Origin: an uncultured Prevotellaceae bacterium
GTDB taxonomy: Bacteria; Bacteroidota; Bacteroidia; Bacteroidales; Bacteroidaceae
DNA length: 36,743 bases
Direction of reading: 5' to 3'
NCBI GenBank assembly: GCA_946410305.1
Contig: CAMJZV010000027.1
Span: 1 to 36,743, forward strand
Position 1 is the stretch's first letter, and every line of letters starts with the position of its first letter. This document shows positions 30,729 through 36,743 of this stretch, one piece after another. The position numbers were made by a program, and so were the translations under genes. The notes below the pieces were generated by a model. The model did not search any database, was not told where the DNA came from, and was given only the letters and a program-made list of their open reading frames with translations.

Positions 30729-31835
30729 ATGAAGAAGAACCTGTTACTACTCCTCACCGTCGTCCTCGCCCTGATGGCGGCATCGTGTACCAGCAGCAAC
30801 GACGACAATCCTGTCTCACCCGAATCGGCCTATCGTGCCACATTGCGCTCACTCAACTGGGGCACCGACACGTGTTTTGTCTATGGTCACCAAACCCCCG
30901 ATGTCGATGCCGTGACCTCGGCGCTGTCGTATGCCAAACTGATGAATGTCTTGGGCTACAACTGCAAAGCCAAGGTGTCGAGTCCTATAAACCGCGAGAC
31001 GGCCTATATATCCCGCCTCTTCGGATTCAGCGTGCCTGAGCTGAAAACCTCTGTGGCACCACTCACACGCCTGATACTCACCGATCATACCGACTATGCA
31101 CAATGTGTGGAGGGTGCCCATGAAGCCATCATCCTACAGAAGATAGACCACCATGTGGAGGGCGATATTGCCGATGCCAATATACCCTACGTGCGCCGCG
31201 AGATGGTGGGTAGCACCAATACCATCATCTACGGATGCTACAAGGAACTGGGAGTAGCCATCGACAACGAAACGGCCCGCATCATGCTGGCTGGCATCAT
31301 CAGCGACACACGCAACCTGTCGAAGAGTACCACCTGCGCCATCGATACCATTACGTGGCAGGCATTGACCGCTCAGCTCGGCATCAGTGCCGACTCGGCG
31401 CAGGCCATCAACAACCACATGGCAGAGGCTGCCTACGACTATTCAGGCATGACCGATGCTGACATCCTGCTATCCGACTATAAGAACTATGAGATTGCAG
31501 GTAAGAACATCGGCTTTGGCAGCCTGGCATGCAAGCAGGCCGATATGGGGGCATTCATCGCCCGCATGCTGGCTGTGATGCCGCAAGTAATGGCCGACAA
31601 GGGTCGCCAGATGATGTTTGCCAAGATCGATAACCTGGTGCCCAACCCCGATGCCTCGCAGATCTACACTCCCTTCATAGAAAATGGTCTCTATTTCATT
31701 TATTACGGTGAGGGAACCAAGGCTATAGCCGAAGCCATCTTCGGACCTTCTATCAGCGAGGGAACCACCTACACCACCGGCAACCTGTCGCGCAAGCAAA
31801 TCGTTCCAAAAATCCAGAAAATATTAGGCGAATAA
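30729..31835 (+). CDS. Family II (DHH) inorganic pyrophosphatase-like lipoprotein
   Basis: A 368-residue protein. A lipoprotein signal MKKNLLLLLTVVLALMAASC places the lipidated cysteine at 20; TSSNDDN follows and resembles acidic surface-export signals of Bacteroidota lipoproteins. The mature part has family II pyrophosphatase/DHH motifs: GHQTPDVDA (H54, D58, D60), LTDH (D119, H120), KIDHH (D140, H141, H142), VGSTNTII and AGIISDTRNL. A DHHA2-type C-terminal domain follows. These are the Mn2+-binding residues of PpaC. The family is normally cytoplasmic, so a secreted lipid-anchored form is odd. Another DHH phosphoesterase substrate is possible. Single gene with its own promoter. Confidence 0.88.
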   Translation: MKKNLLLLLTVVLALMAASCTSSNDDNPVSPESAYRATLRSLNWGTDTCFVYGHQTPDVDAVTSALSYAKLMNVLGYNCKAKVSSPINRETAYISRLFGFSVPELKTSVAPLTRLILTDHTDYAQCVEGAHEAIILQKIDHHVEGDIADANIPYVRREMVGSTNTIIYGCYKELGVAIDNETARIMLAGIISDTRNLSKSTTCAIDTITWQALTAQLGISADSAQAINNHMAEAAYDYSGMTDADILLSDYKNYEIAGKNIGFGSLACKQADMGAFIARMLAVMPQVMADKGRQMMFAKIDNLVPNPDASQIYTPFIENGLYFIYYGEGTKAIAEAIFGPSISEGTTYTTGNLSRKQIVPKIQKILGE

Positions 31836-31874
31836 GAAAGGGGGTACACCATTAAATCGGAGGGCAAAGTTACT

Positions 31875-33314
31875 CTATGAAGAGAGGTCAGCAAGACGCT
31901 TGAGGAGTTCGATGAGCACTTGCCAGATGTCCTCGATGGTCTTCAGTTCCACCCGTTCGCTTGTGGAGTGAGGCTCTACAATGCGTGGGCCGATGCTGGC
32001 AATCTGAATGCCAGGATAGTGCTCAACGAAGAACCCTGCTTCAAGGACGAAATGCATGGCCACCATTCGTGGGCGCCAGCCCAGCACATCCTGGAACGTG
32101 TCGGAGGTAAGCTGCAGGAATGCTGACTGTTGGTCTTCCTGCCAGGCAGGAGCCGACATCATCACTTCCGAAGTCGCACCGGCAGCCACGAACGTGTCGG
32201 CAATCTCTTTGCTCAGCGCGGCCATATCGTCGTCGATGAAGCTGCGCGTGTGGGTCGATACAAAGATGCTGTCTTCTTCCGTCACGATGCGCCCAACGTT
32301 GTTTGACGTCTCTACCGTACCGGGCATCGCCTCGCTCATCTTCACCACGCCTTGTGGCACCTGTTCCAGACAGCCCATCAGTGCCTCGAAGGCATCTTTG
32401 GAAATCACGCTGTCCTGCTTCTCGCACTTCTCGATGCTGCATGTCATCTTCGGGTCGTCAGGGAACTCTTCACGCAGCCATTCGTTCATCATGTCCTGTT
32501 GAGACTTGACAAACTCGCAGGCCTCGCCAGACGGCACGCAAAGGATGATGTCTGCCGACGAGGCGATAGAGGCATTGGCCTCGCCAAGGTTGATGGATGC
32601 CACGTCAAAGTCGTACTCGTTGTAGATGGCTGCCAGAATAGCCCACATAGCTACCACGGCGCTGCAACGGCCTTTGTTGATGTCTACACCCGAGTGACCA
32701 CCTAGTCCGCCCTCGAAACGAATGCGATACCAGCGGTGCTTGCCGCCTGGAGCAGGCTGGCGCTTCATGGGGATGCGGTGGAACTGCAGACAGGCACCGG
32801 CAGCACCCGTCGTGATGGTGTCATAGTCCTCGGAGTCAAGGTTGATGACTTTGCGTCCTTTCAGGAAGTCCTTGCTCAGCTGTGAGGCTCCTGACATGCC
32901 GTCTTCCTCGTTGGTGGTAGTGATAACCTCCAGCGGACCGTGCACCATCTTGTTGCTTTCCAGCACCGCGAGTGCCATAGACAGTCCGATGCCGTTGTCA
33001 GCACCCAGAGACGTGCCTCGTGCCTTCATCCAACCATTTTCTATATAGGCATCGATGGGTGTGTTAAGCGGATCGCTCATGCCCACACAAACCATATCCA
33101 TGTGGTTGAGCAGCACGACGGGCTCTGCGTTCTCATAGCCTGGTGTGGCTGGCTTGCTGATGACGACGCAGTTCTCCTTGTCGCGCTTATAGGGTAGCTT
33201 TAGCCGCTCCGCAAACTGGCATAGATAGTCAGCTACTCGCTCTTCATGGTGCGAAGGGCGTGGAATCTGATTCAGTTCCTTAAAGATCTGGAATACACGT
33301 TCTGTTGTTTTCAT
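31875..33314 (-). CDS. pepD: Aminoacyl-histidine dipeptidase (PepD, M20 family)
   Basis: A 479-residue zinc dipeptidase of the M20C/PepD type that hydrolyses Xaa-His and other dipeptides in the cytoplasm. The ATG at 33314 (MKTTERVFQIFKELNQIPRPS) is taken as start, since the upstream 20 residues lack family similarity. Metal and catalytic residues: H71 and D73 in LLNHMDMV, D106 in LGADNGIG, E136/E137 in TTNEEDG, an aspartate in NLDSED, and a histidine in EPHSTSERVEL. The lid domain lies at about 185-385. It converges with the pyrophosphatase lipoprotein gene (39-base gap). Confidence 0.95.
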   Translation of the reverse strand: MKTTERVFQIFKELNQIPRPSHHEERVADYLCQFAERLKLPYKRDKENCVVISKPATPGYENAEPVVLLNHMDMVCVGMSDPLNTPIDAYIENGWMKARGTSLGADNGIGLSMALAVLESNKMVHGPLEVITTTNEEDGMSGASQLSKDFLKGRKVINLDSEDYDTITTGAAGACLQFHRIPMKRQPAPGGKHRWYRIRFEGGLGGHSGVDINKGRCSAVVAMWAILAAIYNEYDFDVASINLGEANASIASSADIILCVPSGEACEFVKSQQDMMNEWLREEFPDDPKMTCSIEKCEKQDSVISKDAFEALMGCLEQVPQGVVKMSEAMPGTVETSNNVGRIVTEEDSIFVSTHTRSFIDDDMAALSKEIADTFVAAGATSEVMMSAPAWQEDQQSAFLQLTSDTFQDVLGWRPRMVAMHFVLEAGFFVEHYPGIQIASIGPRIVEPHSTSERVELKTIEDIWQVLIELLKRLADLSS

Positions 33315-33626
33315 AAAGTATCGTATTAATTTGCTACGAAATGAGCGCAACGCCCAAATGGGTATTGCGCTCAAACTTATTTTGCCACTTAGACTACTTT
33401 TCGATATTTTAATTGTTAAACACTACTTGTTAGAACACTCATCGCATTACGACTTTTACGCACGTTCTGCAAATTTTGCTTGCAAAATTAATAATTTCTC
33501 ATGACTTTACGTTCATTCTGCACGTTTTTCTTGCAGAGTGTGTTTACTTTTAATATAAATTAAGGCAAAACCACATTCAATTACCAATTCAGACCTGCGT
33601 GTGTCGCGCCTCTGCCTGGCCTTAGA
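33315..33626. other. Intergenic region between pepD and the ABC exporter
   Basis: 312 bases without a gene. A TAAGTTTG box (33379-33372, minus) could serve pepD. Bases about 33453-33490 and 33503-33540 are imperfect direct repeats (GACTTTTACGCACGTTCTGC versus GACTTTACGTTCATTCTGC). Each continues into a short inverted pair around TTGCTTGCAA-type sequence that could act as a weak hairpin. Otherwise nothing recognisable. Confidence 0.6.
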
Positions 33627-34661
33627 TCAACTATTCTTCTTATAGCTCTGCACCGCCCAACAACCCATCAGTGTACCGATGCCCGCAAGGGCTAAGACCT
33701 GGTGGGCTGTTTCGTGCAGTCCGCCACCACGGATGAAGACGGTGCGGATGGCATCAATGAAGTAGTGCATGGGGTTGATATAGGTGGTAAGATACGCCCA
33801 CTGGGGCATGGAGCGCGTGGGGGTGAAAAGTCCTGAGAGTAGCATGATGCTCACTACAAAGAACCACATCACGAACATGGCCTGCTGCATGGTGTCGGAG
33901 TAGTTGGACACGATGAGTCCGAAAGAAGAGAAGAACAGCGCCAGCAGCATAGCAAGCACGTAGATGAGCCACACGGGACCAGCAGGTGTGATGCCATAGA
34001 CGAACCACGCCAACAACAAGCACACGGTGATGACAAACAGCGCAATGAGCCAGTAAGGGATAAGTTTGGCGAGGATGAACGACCACTTGGAAACGGGCGT
34101 AACGTTGATCTGTTCGATGGTGCCAGCCTCTTTTTCGCCGACGATGTTAAGTGTGGGCAGGAATCCTGTCATCAGCATCATCACAATGGCAAAGAGGGCC
34201 GGAATCATGAAGAGTTTGTAGTTCTGTTGTTTATTGTAGAGGGTAAGCACGGAAGCGGCTGAGAGCGTTGAGACAGGAGCACTGACTATCTGCGAGAGAT
34301 AGGCGCTGCCCATTGACCCCTTGGTGCCGTTGACGGCATTGGCTGCGATGAGATACTGGCCATCGCGAATCTCTAGAATAACATCAGCCCTACCCTTCTC
34401 GATATCCTTCATCGCCTCAGCATAGGTAGCCATCTGTCCACCGAAAATAAAGTAGTTAGAGGCTGCAATTTTCTGTACTACCCGCTGCGACTCCACAGTG
34501 TGGTCAATGTCCACCACATCCACCACGATGTTCTTCACTTCCATCTGCATCACCCACGGCATCACGCACATGATGACAATCGGGAACATGACAATGAGTT
34601 TGGGCAGAAACGCATTACGACGTATCTGCAGAAACTCTTTTTGTATGAGATACTTTATCAT
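33627..34661 (-). CDS. ABC-2 type exporter permease (YbhR/YhhJ-like), second permease
   Basis: A 344-residue inner-membrane protein. An N-terminal membrane anchor (LIVMFPIVIMCVMPWVM) is followed by a periplasmic domain of about 130 residues and five C-terminal transmembrane segments. The ABC-2 hallmark EKEAGTIEQINVTPVSKWSF precedes the second segment. Together with the neighbouring permease and the dual ATPase it fits the YbhFSR/YhiI-type drug or chaotrope exporter, which usually also needs an HlyD-type adaptor; that would lie beyond the window. The start ATG directly follows four heptamers. Confidence 0.9.
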   Translation of the reverse strand: MIKYLIQKEFLQIRRNAFLPKLIVMFPIVIMCVMPWVMQMEVKNIVVDVVDIDHTVESQRVVQKIAASNYFIFGGQMATYAEAMKDIEKGRADVILEIRDGQYLIAANAVNGTKGSMGSAYLSQIVSAPVSTLSAASVLTLYNKQQNYKLFMIPALFAIVMMLMTGFLPTLNIVGEKEAGTIEQINVTPVSKWSFILAKLIPYWLIALFVITVCLLLAWFVYGITPAGPVWLIYVLAMLLALFFSSFGLIVSNYSDTMQQAMFVMWFFVVSIMLLSGLFTPTRSMPQWAYLTTYINPMHYFIDAIRTVFIRGGGLHETAHQVLALAGIGTLMGCWAVQSYKKNS

Positions 34662-34689
34662 AGTTAAGAATTAAGAGTTAAGAGTTAAT
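34662..34689. repeat. 7-bp tandem repeat between the two permease genes
   Basis: AGTTAAG, AATTAAG, AGTTAAG, AGTTAAT. Fills the gap from the downstream ATG to two bases from the upstream gene's stop. Confidence 0.85.
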
Positions 34690-34690
34690 A

Positions 34691-35791
34691 TCACTCCAGG
34701 CGCTGCTTGAACTTCTTCAGCGCGATAGCAAGCAGCACCACCGTCATACCTGTCAGCACAGCTACCTCGCGCGCCACATCTTCTATACCAACACCCATAA
34801 TCATCAGCTTGCGCATGGCCTCGATATAGTAGCGGGGCGGAACCACAGCAGCCAGCCACTGAAGCACTTGCGGCATCGATTCAACAGGAAACAGCATGCC
34901 CGACAACATGACCACAGGCATCAGCAGCACCATAGCTGACAGCAGCAGGGCCACAAGTTGTGTCTGTGCCACGTTGGAGATGAGCAGTCCCAACGAGAGC
35001 GCCAATAATATATATAAGATACTCACAGCTAAGATCCAGAACAGCGAACCAGCCAAGGGTACTCCCAACACGAAACGTGCCATCAACAAGATGGTAATAA
35101 GGATGCCAAAGGCCAGCACCAGATAGGGCACCGCCTTGGCAATGATCACCATCAAGGGGCGCACGGGCGATACCAACAGCACCTCCATAGTACCTTTCTC
35201 TTTCTCGCGAACAATCGAAATCGAGGTCATCATGGCACAGATGAGCATCAACAACATACCCATGATGGCAGGCACGAAATTATAAGCCGACTTCATCTGA
35301 GGATTGTATAGGAGCCTCACCCCCAGCCCCTCTCCAAAGGGCGAGGGGAGTGAATAGTGTTTGCCGTCAACTGGCTGAGACAGTATGCTTTGGGCGTATG
35401 TGGTCCATTGCTGAGCCATATTGGGGTCGCTACCGTCAACCATGATTTGCCACTGAAGGTTACTACTCCCCTCGCCCTTTGGAGAGGGGCTGGGGGTGAG
35501 GCTCATATCGGCCTTCTGACTGCGAATGAGTTGTTCGGCTTCACGTGGGGTGTTCACAGTCTGCGTGATGACAAAATATTCCGATTGTGCCAGTCGTTCT
35601 ACGGCCTGCTGCGTACGGGGCGACATCTCGGAGGTGACCACCACCGTGCGCACATTCTTCACATCGGTGGTGATGGCAAAGCCGAAGAGCAGCATCATCA
35701 CCACAGGCATGCCGAAGAGTATCAGCATCGTACGCTTGTCGCGCAGAATATGCTTGGTTTCCTTGATTACAAATGCTATAAACTGTTTCAT
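34691..35791 (-). CDS. ABC-2 type exporter permease (YbhS-like), first permease, with repeat inserts
   Basis: A 366-residue inner-membrane protein. I take the ATG at 35791 (MKQFIAFVIKETKHILRDKR, the family start); the in-frame ATG at 35803 lies in a heptamer run. The membrane anchor at about 22-42 is followed by a periplasmic domain and five C-terminal segments with the hallmark EKEKGTMEVLLVSPVRP. A perfect 36-bp inverted repeat pair lies in the periplasmic domain and encodes LTPSPSPKGEGSS and LPSPFGEGLGVRLL, lengthening it by about 25 residues. Both inserts avoid the membrane segments, so the protein is probably functional. Confidence 0.9.
   Translation of the reverse strand: MKQFIAFVIKETKHILRDKRTMLILFGMPVVMMLLFGFAITTDVKNVRTVVVTSEMSPRTQQAVERLAQSEYFVITQTVNTPREAEQLIRSQKADMSLTPSPSPKGEGSSNLQWQIMVDGSDPNMAQQWTTYAQSILSQPVDGKHYSLPSPFGEGLGVRLLYNPQMKSAYNFVPAIMGMLLMLICAMMTSISIVREKEKGTMEVLLVSPVRPLMVIIAKAVPYLVLAFGILITILLMARFVLGVPLAGSLFWILAVSILYILLALSLGLLISNVAQTQLVALLLSAMVLLMPVVMLSGMLFPVESMPQVLQWLAAVVPPRYYIEAMRKLMIMGVGIEDVAREVAVLTGMTVVLLAIALKKFKQRLE
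35315..35350. repeat. 36-bp palindromic repeat in the permease gene, copy 1
   Basis: CCTCACCCCC head plus CCCCTCTCC-AAAG-type hairpin. Exact reverse complement of 35467-35502. Encodes LPSPFGEGLGVRLL on the minus strand. Confidence 0.95.
35467..35502. repeat. 36-bp palindromic repeat in the permease gene, copy 2 (inverted)
   Basis: Perfect inverted partner of 35315-35350, 116 bp away. Encodes LTPSPSPKGEGSS. Confidence 0.95.
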
Positions 35792-35792
35792 T

Positions 35793-35827
35793 TCATTATC
35801 CATTAACCATTAACCCTTAACCATTAA
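35793..35827. repeat. 7-bp tandem repeat upstream of the first permease
   Basis: TCATTAT, CCATTAA, CCATTAA, CCCTTAA, CCATTAA on the plus strand. It spans the gap and overlaps the stop of the ATPase gene. Confidence 0.85.
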
Positions 35828-36743
35828 TCAGAGGATCGGGTGGCCTGGCGGGCCAGATAAGTAAACACGTGATCCATATCGGGTTGGTGGAAACGCTGTT
35901 TCAGTTCATCGGGTGTGCCGAGGGCGCTGATCTTACCATCTACCATGATAGAGATGCGGTCACAGTATTCTGCCTCGTCCATATAGTGGGTGGTTACAAA
36001 GACGGTGATGCCACGATGGGCAGCGTCGTAGATGAGCTCCCAGAACTGGCGGCGTGTGGCAGGATCGACACCACCCGTCGGTTCGTCGAGGAACACCACG
36101 CCCGGCTCGTGGAAGATAGAGACGGAGAAGGCCAGTTTCTGTTTCCAACCCAATGGCAGCGAGCCAACGAGGTCGTTCTTGTGCTCCGTGAACTGCAGGC
36201 GTTCCATGAGTTCATCGGTCTTGCGGCGAATCTCATCATCCTTCATGCCGTAGATGCCGGCAAAGAGACGGATATTCTCGGCAACGGTGAGGTCTTCGTA
36301 GAGTGAGAACCGCTGCGACATGTAGCCAATACTTTTCTTGATTTCTTCATGCTGCGTGCGGATGTCGTAGCCTACTACCCTACCCGTTCCACTGGTGGGC
36401 TGATTCAGACCTGTCAGCATGTGCATCGCAGTAGTCTTGCCGGCACCGTTGGCACCCAGGAATCCGAATATCTCGCCCCTCTTAACGCTGAATGAGATAT
36501 CGTCAACGGCATGGAAATCGCCAAAGGCTTTAACCAAATGTTCCACCTCAATGACGTTGTCACTTGAACCTTGAACCTTGAACCTTGAACCATCCTCAAT
36601 GCCTGGCGGATTGAAGATACTGGCAAACTGGGTGAGAATATCATCGGGCGTGCCGATGCCACGTACCTTTCCCTGATCCAGAAAAGCCACACGCTCACAG
36701 CAACGAACTTCATCAAGATAAGGCGTTGAAGCCAAGATAGTTA
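35824..36743 (-). CDS. Dual ABC ATPase of the exporter (YbhF-like), partial
   Basis: The frame is open to the window end, so the N-terminal ATPase is mostly missing; only its tail remains (TPYLDEVRCCERVAFLDQGK). A linker of about 20 residues leads to a complete second ATPase: Walker A GANGAGKTTAMHML, Q-loop YMSQRFSLYEDLTV, signature LPLGWKQKLAFS (a variant of LSGGQ), Walker B VVFLDEPTGGVDP, switch TTHYMDEAEYCD. Two fused ATPases are typical of YbhF/RbbA-type exporters. The linker is encoded by four tandem CTTGAAC heptamers (36563-36590). Twenty-eight bases are not a multiple of three, so loss or gain of one unit would shift the frame. The permease genes follow directly. Confidence 0.9.
   Translation of the reverse strand, partial: TILASTPYLDEVRCCERVAFLDQGKVRGIGTPDDILTQFASIFNPPGIEDGSRFKVQGSSDNVIEVEHLVKAFGDFHAVDDISFSVKRGEIFGFLGANGAGKTTAMHMLTGLNQPTSGTGRVVGYDIRTQHEEIKKSIGYMSQRFSLYEDLTVAENIRLFAGIYGMKDDEIRRKTDELMERLQFTEHKNDLVGSLPLGWKQKLAFSVSIFHEPGVVFLDEPTGGVDPATRRQFWELIYDAAHRGITVFVTTHYMDEAEYCDRISIMVDGKISALGTPDELKQRFHQPDMDHVFTYLARQATRSSD
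36563..36590. repeat. In-gene 7-bp tandem repeat (CTTGAAC, 4 units)
   Basis: Four perfect copies inside the dual-ATPase reading frame, encoding GSRFKVQGS in the inter-domain linker. Copy-number change by one unit is frame-shifting. Confidence 0.95.

Overview
The window reads as chromosomal DNA of a Bacteroidota, most likely a Prevotella-type species (Prevotella, Segatella or Xylanibacter). Many upstream gaps carry the Bacteroidota sigma signature TAnnTTTG, often with TTG or TTTG 20 bases further upstream. Shine-Dalgarno sites are not evident. The accessory block is the primase / HU / smalltalk set that recurs in Bacteroides and Prevotella genomes.

Bases 1-12.6 kb are core genome, all on the minus strand: a partial tRNA-Ser(GCT), tRNA-Gly(CCC), tRNA-Thr(CGT), then uvrA, lysA, lysC, ftsE, hisIE, hisF, hisA, hisH, purU, a TRIC-type membrane protein and rarA. 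From about 12.6 to 15.9 kb on the plus strand are an acidic hypothetical protein, a K+-dependent-type membrane pyrophosphatase (hppA) and tRNA-Lys(CTT).

Bases 16.0-30.0 kb are accessory. On the minus strand lie a phage-type muramidase, a BT4734/VirE_N primase-helicase, two small proteins and a coupled pair (a HIRAN-like protein and an unrecognised partner). Next come a PARIS-like pair (AAA_15 ATPase ariA and DUF4435 nuclease ariB), a five-repeat CRISPR array with its own promoter, and a solitary 1252-residue cas12a. A 1-kb non-coding stretch follows, with 8-bp direct-repeat triplets, a 50-bp perfect palindrome and a possible structured transcript. The block ends on the plus strand with an HU-related protein and a 36-residue smalltalk protein. 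I see no integrase, transposase or cas1/cas2/cas4. The defence genes therefore sit between a primase-helicase and an HU gene, beside a tRNA-Lys.

From 30 to 36.7 kb the sequence returns to ordinary genes: a nitroreductase, a lipoprotein form of family II pyrophosphatase, a PepD-type dipeptidase, and an ABC-2 exporter (two permeases and a dual ATPase cut by the window end).

Two repeat systems run through the whole window. Intergenic gaps, often directly upstream of start codons, are built from 7-bp tandem units whose sequence differs from gap to gap. Short GC-rich palindromic repeats are inserted in frame inside uvrA, hisH, the primase-helicase and an ABC permease. The most unusual leads are: a short motif N-[IY]-Q-P-x-[IV]-x-x-Q present three times across the HIRAN pair; a Cas12a with no arginine at the expected Nuc-domain site and a covarying G-C pair in its crRNA handle; and the iteron-plus-palindrome region next to cas12a.
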